Of a stretch of DNA of 64,000 nucleotides, positions 16,187 through 25,224 are shown piece after piece. The stretch's first letter is position 1. Each line of letters starts with the position of its first letter. The notes below the pieces were generated by a model that ran no database searches, was not told where the DNA came from, and was given only the letters and a program-made list of their open reading frames with translations. The translations under genes were made by a program, and so were the position numbers. Origin of the DNA: Bradyrhizobium ontarionense (GTDB taxonomy: Bacteria; Pseudomonadota; Alphaproteobacteria; Rhizobiales; Xanthobacteraceae). Location of the stretch: assembly GCF_021088345.1 (NCBI RefSeq), contig NZ_CP088156.1:4836001-4900000 (forward strand). The letters are read 5' to 3'.

Positions 16187-17874
16187 TCGGCCGCCTCCAG
16201 CTCACGATCCGCCTCAGGCGATAGCGCTACGCGAAGAAGAGCGTCGAATAGATCAATTCGGACCTTCGCCGCACAAAGAAGTACCGCTTCAAGCTCGTCG
16301 CAAAGCGTCATTAGCGAGTTGACCTTGGCGACTATGCGCTGCTGCTCAGCAAGGGGAGGAAGCGGAAATGGGATTTTTCTGATCTTACCGACGCTCAAGC
16401 TAAATAAGCCTGCCGAGGTTATGGCAAGTTTCTTCATCTCGCTCATTCCGTCCGGCGAATTCAGATACAATGCTACATATGGAGTCAGCAAAACCTCCTT
16501 TGGACGACAGCGAATGAGGTGGTTCTGGTGAACACAGTTTGCAATCTCGCCGTTCCAAACAGCGCAGCGCCCGATTTCGCTAGGGCTTCCGTTTCCCTCA
16601 ACAACCAAAATATCTTGCGGTTCAAGGCGGAACCTTTCGAGTTCACCATCCAGAAGCTCAAACCTCTTTATGTTGGAAAGCTCCAAACGACCGCGATATA
16701 CATTTCCAACACCAAGATACGGAAACGCGTTCGTCTTCGGGGTTCGAGCCGGAGTCTTTTGCATTCCGCCCGAAACAGTAAAGCAGTCCTCGATCGCGGC
16801 CCATTCCCAGCCACGAGCGAGAGGGTCTTTCAGGTGGAAATTCGCATCCGAAGGGTTAGCTCGCAGCCGTTTCAATAGCACCTGCGCCGGCTCGTCGTTC
16901 GGGTCCTGCGGCACGAGCTTGCCGCGGACGGCGAGATTGAAGATGGTCTGACGAAGCTGCTTGATCTGGTCGGGACGCGCGGTGAGCGCCGGCAGCGCGT
17001 CGAGCGCGAAACGCACATCGGACTGGAAAGTTTCGGGATCAGGTGCGTTGAGGCGGACGAGGCTCGCTGCTGCCAACCGATCGCGCGTCGACTCGCGTGT
17101 GGCTCGCGCTGCTTCGAGCCGATCGCAAAGAGCCATCAAATCTTTAACCTTGGCGACGATACGATGTTGCTCGGCCAGCGGCGGAAGCGGGACTGGCAAG
17201 CTCAAGATCACATCGCGAGAAACATTCTTCATGGAAGGACTAACCCCAGAAGCATGTTTACTGTAGTGCTCTCGAGAAAAATCCGCATAATTATTGACCA
17301 GCAGGACAAATCGATGATCGCACTCATTGACGAGACGAAGACGGACGATCTTATCGCTCATCATCAGCCTGACGGGATCTTCGTTCACGATGACTGCACG
17401 AGCAACTAACTCGGCAGTGTTCGCCCTGGAGATTAAAAAGTCTCCTTTCTTCACCACCGCGTTAGCTCTCGGTTCCGTTCCTGGCAGAACCTGCTTATTT
17501 TCGGACGCGCGGAATTCGCCCCAGGAGACAGCGCTGACCTTCAGCACTCCCCACTCATCACCACTTCGAGCATAGTTTTCTGTCCTAGGACTCCATCCAG
17601 AGTCCGAGTGAAGAACCAGCTGGCCAAGTCGAGCCCAAACCCAACTTGGCGGCAAGTCAAAGAGCGGTGGCTCGCTCTTATCGGCGCTGGGCACAGATGA
17701 GTTTATTGCTTTGGCGATCTTCTCTAGTAACTCCGATGCCGGATCGTGACTCGGGTTCTGCGGCACTAGCTTCCCCCGCACCGCCAAACCCAGAATGAAC
17801 CGCCGCAGCCGCGCTATCGCGTCCGGCGCTTCGGCAATCTCCTCATAATGCGCCAGCAGACGCTCGGCGTTCAT
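16183..17874 (-). CDS. hsdS: Type I restriction-modification specificity subunit HsdS
   Basis: A 563-residue specificity subunit with two target-recognition domains. The conserved regions are visible as near-repeats: LPPLAEQHRIVAKVKDLMALCDRLEAAR (about residues 235-262) and LPPLAEQQRIVAKVNSLMTLCDELEA (about 515-540). Each recognition domain determines one half of a bipartite DNA site. The stretch coding the second recognition domain (about 16.4-16.8 kb) is visibly more AT-rich than its surroundings, as expected of exchangeable domains. It overlaps hsdM by 4 bases and the nuclease-like gene by 4 bases. The recognised sequence cannot be inferred. Confidence 0.92.
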   Translation of the reverse strand: MNAERLLAHYEEIAEAPDAIARLRRFILGLAVRGKLVPQNPSHDPASELLEKIAKAINSSVPSADKSEPPLFDLPPSWVWARLGQLVLHSDSGWSPRTENYARSGDEWGVLKVSAVSWGEFRASENKQVLPGTEPRANAVVKKGDFLISRANTAELVARAVIVNEDPVRLMMSDKIVRLRLVNECDHRFVLLVNNYADFSREHYSKHASGVSPSMKNVSRDVILSLPVPLPPLAEQHRIVAKVKDLMALCDRLEAARATRESTRDRLAAASLVRLNAPDPETFQSDVRFALDALPALTARPDQIKQLRQTIFNLAVRGKLVPQDPNDEPAQVLLKRLRANPSDANFHLKDPLARGWEWAAIEDCFTVSGGMQKTPARTPKTNAFPYLGVGNVYRGRLELSNIKRFELLDGELERFRLEPQDILVVEGNGSPSEIGRCAVWNGEIANCVHQNHLIRCRPKEVLLTPYVALYLNSPDGMSEMKKLAITSAGLFSLSVGKIRKIPFPLPPLAEQQRIVAKVNSLMTLCDELEAVLLCAAKVRIDLFDALLRVALSPEADRELEAAE

Positions 17875-19325
17875 CGTGCCAGCGCCTCTGTCAGGATCGC
17901 CTTGAGCTGATCGCGCAACACCGCCGTCTCGGCCTCGGCCTTGCGCAGATCGGCGAGCAGCGTCTCGGGGTCACCGTGATCGTCGGCTACCGCATGCGGA
18001 TTCTTGACGTCGAGATTGTAGCCGCGCGCCTTGACCTCATCGATGGAGACGCGCCACGCCTGCGGCGTTTCGGCGCGGCCCTTTCGCTCCGAACCACGCC
18101 ACCAGTCGATGCAGTTCTGGAAGTGCTCCAGCCGGATCGGCTTGGTCATCGAATAGGCCTTCTGGCCCTCGGGCACACGGTGCTCGTAGAACCAGATCTC
18201 CTTCGTCGGCGTTCCCTTCTCGAAGAACAGCAGGTTAGTGCCGATCGAGGCATAGGGCTTGAACACGGAATTGGGCAGCCGGACAATGGTGTGCAGGTTG
18301 CACTCCTCCATCAGGTGCTCCTTCAGCCGGGTCTTGACGCCCTCGCCGAACAGGGTGCCGTCGGGCAGCACAACGGCGGCGCGGCCGTCCTGCTTCAGGA
18401 GACGCACGATGAGCGCGAGGAACAGGTCGGCGGTCTCCTTGGTGCGGAAGGTCGGGAAGTTGTTCTCGATGCCGTCCTCCTCGCGGCCGCCGAATGGCGG
18501 ATTGGTGAGGACGATGTCGATACGCTCGTCCTTGGTCCAGGAGATCAAAGGACGGGCCAGCGTGTTGTCGTGGCGGACGAAGCTCGGGTCCTCGATGCCG
18601 TGCAGCAGCATGTTGGTAACGCAGAGCATGTGCGGAAGCTGCTTCTTCTCGACCGCCCGCAGGCTCGCCTGCATCTTCTCGCGCTGCCTGGTGGTCTTGA
18701 CATAGTTCCGCTCCATGTGCCGGATGGCGCAGGTGAGAAATCCGCCGGTGCCGCAGGCCGGATCGAACAGGGTCTCACCGGGATGCGGATCGATGCGATC
18801 GACCATGAAGGCGGTGACGGCGCGCGGCGTGTAATATTCACCGGCATTGCCGGCCGACTGCAGGTCGTTGAGGATCTGCTCGTAGATGTCGCCGAAATGC
18901 TGGCGCTCGGTGAGATTGTTGAAATCGACTTCGTTGATCTTGTTGACGACCTGCCGCATCAGCTGGCCGGACTTCATATAGTTGTAGGCGTCCTCGAACA
19001 CATCGCGGACGACGCGGCGGCGATCGCCTGATTTGGTCGAGACCGCGAGCCCCTTCAGCGCCGGAAACAGCTCGCCATTGATGAAGGCGAGCAGCGCATC
19101 GCCGGTGATGCCCTCGGGGTCCGCCGCCCAGGCACGCCACTGGTACTTCTTCGGGATCGGGGAGCGGTAGTCGTCCTGCGTGACCTCCAGCTCCTGGTCC
19201 TGGTCGTCGATGATCTTGAGGAAGAACATCCAGCACAGCTGGCTGATGCGCTGGGCATCGCCGTCGACGCCGGCATCCTGGCGCATGATGTCCTGGATGG
19301 ACTTGACGGTATTGCGGACGGACAT
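17871..19325 (-). CDS. hsdM: Type I restriction-modification DNA methyltransferase HsdM
   Basis: A 484-residue N6-adenine methyltransferase. An N-terminal helical HsdM domain is followed by motif I DPACGTGGFL (about residue 190, S-adenosylmethionine binding) and the catalytic motif IV NPPFGG (about residue 275). The C-terminal part (LEHFQNCIDWWRG) and a terminal coiled coil probably contact HsdS. It modifies adenine in host DNA as HsdM2S. The order on the minus strand is hsdR-hsdM-hsdS; hsdR stops 2 bases before this ATG, so the genes are coupled. Confidence 0.95.
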   Translation of the reverse strand: MSVRNTVKSIQDIMRQDAGVDGDAQRISQLCWMFFLKIIDDQDQELEVTQDDYRSPIPKKYQWRAWAADPEGITGDALLAFINGELFPALKGLAVSTKSGDRRRVVRDVFEDAYNYMKSGQLMRQVVNKINEVDFNNLTERQHFGDIYEQILNDLQSAGNAGEYYTPRAVTAFMVDRIDPHPGETLFDPACGTGGFLTCAIRHMERNYVKTTRQREKMQASLRAVEKKQLPHMLCVTNMLLHGIEDPSFVRHDNTLARPLISWTKDERIDIVLTNPPFGGREEDGIENNFPTFRTKETADLFLALIVRLLKQDGRAAVVLPDGTLFGEGVKTRLKEHLMEECNLHTIVRLPNSVFKPYASIGTNLLFFEKGTPTKEIWFYEHRVPEGQKAYSMTKPIRLEHFQNCIDWWRGSERKGRAETPQAWRVSIDEVKARGYNLDVKNPHAVADDHGDPETLLADLRKAEAETAVLRDQLKAILTEALAR

Positions 19326-19327
19326 GG

Positions 19328-21796
19328 TCAGACGACTTCCTGGTAGAGGGAGGATTGCAGCTCGTGGACGGCGCGTTCGAACGCCGGGCGATCGCCGAAC
19401 GCCTTGATCAGCTCAAGCGGTGTTCCGAGCTCGCTGAGCGGCGGAATGCGCAGGATGTTGGTGTCATCGAGATTGAGCACGCCTTCGTCGGCGTATTTGG
19501 CCAGCAGGGCGTCGAGTACCGCGCGGGCCTGCCCTCCATATTTGCCGAACACGTCGCGCTTCCTGACGTTGTCGGCCCGCTCGCGGCGGGTCAACGGCTT
19601 GCGATCGAATGCGACATGACAAATCAGGTCGAAGGGATCAAGATTCTTGCCGAGCTCGTCCACAAGCGCATCGAGCACCAGACCCTCCGCCTCCAGCTCC
19701 TCGACGATCGCCTGCTTGCGTTCAGCCGCTTTCCAACGCTTCAGGAAGTCGTCGAGGCTGGCGAAGCGCCTCTTCAGGGCGGTCCGGGTGAAATCGCGCA
19801 ACGACTCGGTGACAAGCTTGCCGTTCTCGTCGAGATATTCGACCCGCTCGGCGACGATGCGGGCACCGATGCCGTCGACATAGATCTTCCGCCCTCCTCC
19901 CGCTGCAGGTGCCGGGCCACCCGGCCGAACGAGAACGGTTTCCTCCTCGCCATCCGGGCCAAGCGGCGGCTGCTCGTTCTCGCCGAGATCATTGTCCATG
20001 TCGTCGGGCGGCGCGATCGGATCGCCCTCGCCCGGCTCGTAGATTTGCACGGGATCACCATCGAAGTCCGGATCGGCGAAATGGTTGGTGGCGCCGCGGA
20101 AGTCGATCAGGGTGAAATAGTATTTCTTGGTGTCCTCATGAACGCGGGTGCCACGTCCCACGATCTGCTTGAACTCGGTCATCGATCCGACGGTGCGATC
20201 GAGCACGATCAGCCGGCAGGTCTGCGCATCGACGCCGGTCGACAACAGCCGGGAGGTCGTCACTAGCACCGGATACTTCGATTCCGGGTCGATGAAGTTG
20301 CCGAGCTGGTCCTGCCCCTCCTTGTCGCTGCCGGTGATGCGCATGACATAGCGCTGGTTCTCGGCAACGAGATCGGCGTTCTCGTTGATCAGGGCCTGCC
20401 GCATCCGCGCGGCGTGTTCCTCGTCGACGCAGAACACGATCGTCTTCTGGAAGCGATCGCCGCTCTCCTTCAGGAACTCGGTCACCTTCTTGGCCGTCAG
20501 CACGGTGCGGTCGTCGAGCACGATTTTGCGGTCGAAATCGGTGGCGTTGTAGATGCGGTCCTCGACCTCATTGCCGTCACGATCGAGCTGGCCCAGCTCG
20601 GGACGATAGCCTTCCACGTCGCGATCGATGTGGACCTTGATGACCTTATAAGGCGCGAGAAACCCGTCGCTGATGCCCTGTTTCAGCGAATAGGTGAAAA
20701 CCGGCTCGCCGAAATAGTCGGTGTTGGAGACATATTCGGTCTCCTTCGGCGTCGCCGTGAGGCCGATCTGGGTCGCGCCGGAGAAATGGGTCAGGATTTC
20801 CCGCCACGCCGAATCTTCGGCGGCGCTGCCGCGGTGGCACTCGTCGATCACGATCAGGTCGAAGAAGCCGGGCGAGAACTCGCGATAGAGCTTCTGGCGC
20901 TCCTCAGGCCCTGTGATCGCCTGATAGAGACCGAGATAGATCTCGAAAGCCGTGTCAACGCGCCGCTTCTTGTCGAGCGCCAACGGCAGCTCTTCCCGAC
21001 TGCCGTCCTGCCGCTCGATGGTCTTGGCATGGGTCGAGAGCTTCGCCATCGCAGCACCGAACGGACGGAAGTCGTTCACCATCGTCTGGTCGATCAGCAC
21101 ATTCCGATCGGCCAGGAACAGGATGCGCTTCCTGCGCCCCGCTTTCCACAGCCGCCAGATGATCTGGAACGCGGTATAGGTCTTGCCGGTGCCGGTCGCC
21201 ATGACCAGCAGCACGCGGTCTCGCCCCTTGGCGATGGCCTCGATCGCGGCATTGACGGCATTGACCTGGTAGTAGCGTGGGGCCTTGCCGCTGCCGTCGT
21301 CGTAATAGTCCTGCAGCACCACTTCCTCGGCGGTGGCATCGAAGCCCTTCCAGGCGCGATAGCGCGCCCACAGATCGGCCGGCGAGGGAAAGGCATCGAG
21401 CGAGAGATTCATCTCCATCGGAACGCTGCGGCCGGTTCGATCATGGAACAGGAAGCCGTCGCCGTTCGAGGAGAACACGAACGGGATGGCCAGCGTGGCG
21501 GCGTAGTCGAGACCCTGCTGGATGCCATCACCAACGCTGTGAGCATTGTCCTTGGCTTCGATCAGCGCCAGCGGAATGTTCGGCCTGTAATACAGAACAT
21601 AGTCGGCGCGCTTGGCTTTGCCGCGGCTGACGAGTTTGCCACGGACGATGATGCGGCCCTTTGTGAAGCTGTATTCCTCGCGGATCTGGACCATCTCGTC
21701 CCAGCCCGCCTTGCGCAGCGCTGGGGTGACGAACTTGGTGCAGATGTCGCGTTCGCTGAGGCTGGCCTTGTCCATGCGCGTCAGCAATCTCCCCAT
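19328..21796 (-). CDS. hsdR: Type I restriction endonuclease subunit HsdR
   Basis: About 822 residues. The N-terminal nuclease domain has RADYVLYY and ALIEAKD (about residues 48-75), the PD-(D/E)XK site. Two RecA-like helicase domains follow: Walker A ATGTGKTYTAFQ (about 198) and DECH (about 315), then IVGRGTRVHED, motif VI. The C-terminal part (DNVRKRDVFGKYG ... DTNILRIPPLSELG) is of the EcoEI_R_C type. HsdR translocates and cleaves unmodified DNA with HsdM/HsdS. The frame is open to 22039, but the extra N-terminus has no family features; ATG 21796 is chosen and ATG 21775 (MDKASLSERDIC) is almost equally good. Confidence 0.93.
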   Translation of the reverse strand: MGRLLTRMDKASLSERDICTKFVTPALRKAGWDEMVQIREEYSFTKGRIIVRGKLVSRGKAKRADYVLYYRPNIPLALIEAKDNAHSVGDGIQQGLDYAATLAIPFVFSSNGDGFLFHDRTGRSVPMEMNLSLDAFPSPADLWARYRAWKGFDATAEEVVLQDYYDDGSGKAPRYYQVNAVNAAIEAIAKGRDRVLLVMATGTGKTYTAFQIIWRLWKAGRRKRILFLADRNVLIDQTMVNDFRPFGAAMAKLSTHAKTIERQDGSREELPLALDKKRRVDTAFEIYLGLYQAITGPEERQKLYREFSPGFFDLIVIDECHRGSAAEDSAWREILTHFSGATQIGLTATPKETEYVSNTDYFGEPVFTYSLKQGISDGFLAPYKVIKVHIDRDVEGYRPELGQLDRDGNEVEDRIYNATDFDRKIVLDDRTVLTAKKVTEFLKESGDRFQKTIVFCVDEEHAARMRQALINENADLVAENQRYVMRITGSDKEGQDQLGNFIDPESKYPVLVTTSRLLSTGVDAQTCRLIVLDRTVGSMTEFKQIVGRGTRVHEDTKKYYFTLIDFRGATNHFADPDFDGDPVQIYEPGEGDPIAPPDDMDNDLGENEQPPLGPDGEEETVLVRPGGPAPAAGGGRKIYVDGIGARIVAERVEYLDENGKLVTESLRDFTRTALKRRFASLDDFLKRWKAAERKQAIVEELEAEGLVLDALVDELGKNLDPFDLICHVAFDRKPLTRRERADNVRKRDVFGKYGGQARAVLDALLAKYADEGVLNLDDTNILRIPPLSELGTPLELIKAFGDRPAFERAVHELQSSLYQEVV

Positions 21797-22102
21797 CGCA
21801 ATCGTCCCAGCTCCGGGCGGGACCTCAAATGATGCAAACGGCTCAAAAGTATGTGGCTGATACTCTTGGCGAATTGGCAAGATAAAGGCAACCGTTGTGG
21901 AGAGGCAATGGGACGAATTGGGGGTTGTGGGGACGTTTTGAAGATGAGCTGAGGCATTCCTTTGCGGATTATCGTCCGACAATTTCGTTCGCTCGTATCC
22001 TCCCCTGTCCGCAAGGGGCAAAGGAGACGTGCCGCGCAATTATTCGCATCTCCGGGCGAGATTCACTTGCCGTAGTATGACAGACCTACGGAGGAGGCTC
22101 GC

Positions 22103-22231
22103 ATGGCGTCCGACGACACGACCTGCGAACACCATTACCCGACGCAGAAGCTCGAGCTTGAAGCGTCGGAGCAGCGACCCAAGGTCGTGTGCCTCGACTT
22201 CGATGCCTTCAACGCACATTCTGTATTCTGA
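22103..22231 (+). CDS. Small ORF, 42 residues, strong ribosome binding site
   Basis: ATG at 22103 follows GGAGGAGG with a 5-base spacer, one of the best ribosome sites in the window. The peptide begins MASDDTTCEHHYPTQK and ends CLDFDAFNAHSVF; it is acidic and soluble-looking, with two Cys and two His (CEHH ... VVC). I do not recognise a family. It lies divergently upstream of hsdR (start about 300 bases away) and upstream of the PQQ dehydrogenase. It could be a real microprotein or chance; the ribosome site is the main argument. Confidence 0.45.
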   Translation: MASDDTTCEHHYPTQKLELEASEQRPKVVCLDFDAFNAHSVF

Positions 22232-22694
22232 GTCCCGCACAGCCCAACCTCGCTGATCCCCTGGCCTGAAGACCGCGCTCGGCGCCTTTACGCGCAGTCT
22301 CATTTTTTATTTTCCGCGTGTAATCGGACAGCATGACTGAAGCATCGCTCACGCACACCGGCCGTCACAAAGCCGCGTGCAAGCGAGGCAAAATGCCGAC
22401 GATCGCATCGCACTCATCGGTTCCCGCCACGCGCAGCGTCGCTGCGCGGCCTGTGCTGGCGCAATCCGGCTTGCTGCACTGCCGATGCGTTGACCGGATG
22501 AGTTCCTGCCGTGGTCGGGAGAACTTCCCTCCCGTGCATTCACATCGACACAAATCGACGTTAGGTTGAGTAAGTCATTCGTCCTGTCGGAACACGGCGC
22601 ATCACCTCAAGCGTGCGTGCCGGCAGACGATCCGGCGAAGGGGACTGCGACAACGCAGTTGCCATCAATCAAAAACGTAGCGGAGGAAGTGCCC
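22232..22694. other. Intergenic region before the PQQ dehydrogenase gene
   Basis: About 460 bases. No open frame here has family features or a good ribosome site. It should hold the promoter of the quinoprotein gene. There is a short AT-rich patch (TTTTTTATTTTCCGCG, about 22302-22317) but no clear -35/-10 pair or operator. Confidence 0.35.
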
Positions 22695-24416
22695 ATGATG
22701 AAGCAACCGAAACGGCTGGCTGCGCCGATCGCGCTCGCCATCACCACGACGCTCGTAGCGTCGGCGGCGCTGGCGCAAACGGTGGATACGGCGCGCATCG
22801 AAGCCGGCGGCCAGAACGACTGGCTGACCTACCACGGCTCCTACAAGTCCTATCACTACAGCCCGCTCGCCCAGATCAACGCCGGCAACGTCGCCAATCT
22901 CGGCGTCGCCTGGATCCACATTCCGGGACGATCCACCCGCGGCCTGCAGTCGATGCCGCTGGCGGCCGACGGCGTGCTCTATTACAGCGGCTCCTATAGC
23001 CGCGTGTTTGCGCTGAACGGCGCCACCGGCGAGGTGATCTGGTCGTACTTCCCGGAACTGGACGAAGCGCTGGTCGCGCGCCAGACCCACTCGCCGTACA
23101 ATCGCGGCGTCGCGATCGGCGAGGGCAAGGTGTTCGTCGGCACCATGGACGGACGGCTGATCGCGCTCGACATGAAGACCGGCAAGCTCGCGTGGGAAAC
23201 CAAGCTGCTCGACTCGCAGAAGCTGACGGTCGGCTTCACCGGCGCGCCGCTCTACGCCAACGGCAACGTCGTGATCGGCGCGCAGGGCGGCGAATGGCCC
23301 GGCCGCGGTCCGATCTTCGGCGTCAACGCAGCGTCAGGCGCGAAGAAATGGGAGTTCCTGACGGTCGCAGGCACCGAGGAGGCCCAGAAGACATGGGGCA
23401 ACGATTCCTGGCGCACCGGCGGTGGTGGCGGCTGGATGCCCGGCACCTATGACTCTGAGACCAGCACGATCTGGTGGGGCACCGCCAACCCGGCGCCGCT
23501 CTACGACTGGTCGGGCGGCGACTGGAAGACGCAGGGCGCCCGCCCCGGCGACAATCTCTATACGTCGTCGGTGATCGGCCTCGATGTCGACAGCGGCAAG
23601 CTGAAATTCTATCATCAGGAGCTGCCGCACGACGCCTGGGACTTCGACAGCGCGGTCGGCGAATTCCTGATGCTCGACCGCGACGGCAAGAAGCTGACGG
23701 TGCACCCCAACAAGAGCGGCTACATCTTCGTCTACGACCGCGAAGCCAAGGTGCAGAACGTCTGGCGCATCACCGAGAACAGCAACTTCGTCAAGAACAT
23801 CGACCCCAAGACCGGCGAGCTGATCGGACGTCGCGACTTCACGGCCGGAAAGGTCGCCGAGCCGCTCTGCCCGCACATCTCCGGCGGCGTCAGCTGGAAC
23901 TCCGGCTCCTACAATCCGAAGACGGGCCTGTACTACAAGCTCGGCCAGGAATGGTGCATGACGCTCGACATCGTCAAGACGACGCCGGTGGTTGCACCGC
24001 AGGCGCAGCTCAACATCGGCGCCAACTTCACGATCGCGAAGCCGCCGAGCGGTGAGATCTACGGCCATCTCGACGCCCGCGACCCCGTCACCGGCGCCAA
24101 GAAATGGGAGGTTCGCTTCCCCGAGCCGCCGCTCGCCAGCGTGCTCTCGACCGGCGGCAATCTCGTGTTCGTGCCGGATTCGCGCGGCACCGTTCACGCC
24201 TATGACGCCGAGAACGGCACCGAGCTGTGGAACCACTCCGACGGCACCGGCCATCAGGGCGGCATCATCAGCTACTCGGTCAACGGCAAGCAGTACATCG
24301 CCATCACCGCCGGCTTCGGCGGCATGGCGGCCGACGACTATGCCCCCACCTTCGGCGGCGTCTACAAGAGCATGCCCAGGGATGACGGCGCGCTCATCGT
24401 CTACAGCCTGAAATAG
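22695..24416 (+). CDS. PQQ-dependent alcohol dehydrogenase (quinoprotein, periplasmic)
   Basis: A 573-residue eight-bladed propeller of the methanol/ethanol dehydrogenase family. ATG 22695 follows GGAGGAAG and begins a Sec signal peptide (MMKQPKRLAAPIALAI ... AALAQ), so it is preferred to upstream in-frame codons. Trp-docking repeats are visible (GEVIWSYFP, GKLAWETKLL, GAKKWEFL, GAKKWEVRF, GTELWNH), with GARPGDNLYTSSVIGLD near the presumed catalytic Asp. It should oxidise an alcohol in the periplasm using PQQ and a divalent or lanthanide metal, passing electrons to cytochrome c. I do not see the adjacent Cys pair that makes the vicinal disulfide in many family members. Metal class needs alignment to MxaF/XoxF. 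Confidence 0.9.
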   Translation: MMKQPKRLAAPIALAITTTLVASAALAQTVDTARIEAGGQNDWLTYHGSYKSYHYSPLAQINAGNVANLGVAWIHIPGRSTRGLQSMPLAADGVLYYSGSYSRVFALNGATGEVIWSYFPELDEALVARQTHSPYNRGVAIGEGKVFVGTMDGRLIALDMKTGKLAWETKLLDSQKLTVGFTGAPLYANGNVVIGAQGGEWPGRGPIFGVNAASGAKKWEFLTVAGTEEAQKTWGNDSWRTGGGGGWMPGTYDSETSTIWWGTANPAPLYDWSGGDWKTQGARPGDNLYTSSVIGLDVDSGKLKFYHQELPHDAWDFDSAVGEFLMLDRDGKKLTVHPNKSGYIFVYDREAKVQNVWRITENSNFVKNIDPKTGELIGRRDFTAGKVAEPLCPHISGGVSWNSGSYNPKTGLYYKLGQEWCMTLDIVKTTPVVAPQAQLNIGANFTIAKPPSGEIYGHLDARDPVTGAKKWEVRFPEPPLASVLSTGGNLVFVPDSRGTVHAYDAENGTELWNHSDGTGHQGGIISYSVNGKQYIAITAGFGGMAADDYAPTFGGVYKSMPRDDGALIVYSLK

Positions 24417-24430
24417 GCGTTTGATATCAC

Positions 24431-24453
24431 GGGGGCCGGCCACGCCGGTCCCC
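24431..24453 (+). terminator. GC-rich hairpin after the PQQ dehydrogenase gene
   Basis: GGGGGCCGGC-CAC-GCCGGTCCCC can fold into a 9-10 bp stem (one G-U pair) 15 bases after the stop codon. There is no T run, so it may be an attenuator or mRNA 3'-end stabiliser rather than a full terminator. Confidence 0.45.
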
Positions 24454-24559
24454 GTGCCTTTCGCCTGCATGATGGGGCGTTACGGAACCGGCTTGCTTGC
24501 TGAGATTTGACTCGATGAAACCTGATTGGACGAGACTTGCCTTGACGAAGTTGACTTGT

Positions 24560-24910
24560 ATGAAGATGGCCAGGACGAAACGCAGTCCTGCGAAACTCGC
24601 GTTGAGGACAATCGCCGCCGCGCTGGCTTGCGCCGTACCGGCCTTTGCGCAGTCTGCCGCGCCCACGCCGCAAGCCGAGCCGCTCGACGTCCAGCAACTG
24701 TTCGCCTCGACCTGCGGCTGGTGCCACTCCGACGCCGGCCGTGTCGCCGGCAAGGGCCCGCAGCTGATGGATACGCAACGCAGCGACGACTTCCTGCGCA
24801 ACCGCATCAAGGTCGGCAAGCCCGGCGCGATGCCGGCATTCGGCGAGGCCTTCACCGACGCGCAGATCGACGCGATCATCGTCTACATTCGCGCCTTGAA
24901 GCCCGATTAG
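24560..24910 (+). CDS. Small periplasmic c-type cytochrome
   Basis: A monohaem cytochrome c of about 116 residues. It has a Sec signal peptide (KLALRTIAAALACAVPAFAQ), the haem motif CGWCH and a distal Met in PGAMPAFGEAFTDAQIDAIIVYIRAL, the usual class I C-terminal helix. It is the likely electron acceptor of the PQQ dehydrogenase encoded just upstream. The frame is open to 24497 and none of the starts (24515, 24560, 24566) has a strong ribosome site; 24560 gives the best signal peptide. Confidence 0.85.
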   Translation: MKMARTKRSPAKLALRTIAAALACAVPAFAQSAAPTPQAEPLDVQQLFASTCGWCHSDAGRVAGKGPQLMDTQRSDDFLRNRIKVGKPGAMPAFGEAFTDAQIDAIIVYIRALKPD

Positions 24911-24950
24911 TGCTCCTGCGGCACAAGGAGCTGAACGGTTGGGGTTTCCG

Positions 24951-25118
24951 CGTCGTTCCGGGGCAATCGTCAAGGCGAAGGCGCGAAGCGGCTGCGCGTT
25001 GGCGATTGAACCCGGAATCTCGAGATGGAGAGGAAGGGACGCAAGACAAGCTCGAGATTCTCAGGTGCGCAATTGCGCACCATAGTTCAAGGCCTCTCGG
25101 CCTTGCCCCGGAATGACG
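24951..25118. repeat. MITE-like element with nested palindromes
   Basis: The ends are inverted repeats: CGTCGTTCCGGGGCAA (24951-24966) against TTGCCCCGGAATGACG (25103-25118), 15 of 16 matching. Inside lie GAATCTCGAG (25015-25024) against CTCGAGATTC (25051-25060), and the perfect 18-base palindrome at 25064-25081. There is no coding frame. Size and structure fit a non-autonomous repeat that folds into one long cruciform. Confidence 0.75.
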
Positions 25119-25224
25119 GGGGTTGTGACGCGGCTGGGTCGGAAGGCGATGCGACGCCCCCCTGCGTGACCGGCCGCTCCGAGGCGTAGGCGAGAGTGAG
25201 ATTCATCCTGACAGGGAGCACGAT

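Noticed and set aside
22040..22303. Minus-strand frame of 87 codons upstream of hsdR
   Set aside because: It is Arg/Leu-rich, has no ribosome site and is antisense to a small plus-strand ORF with an excellent one.
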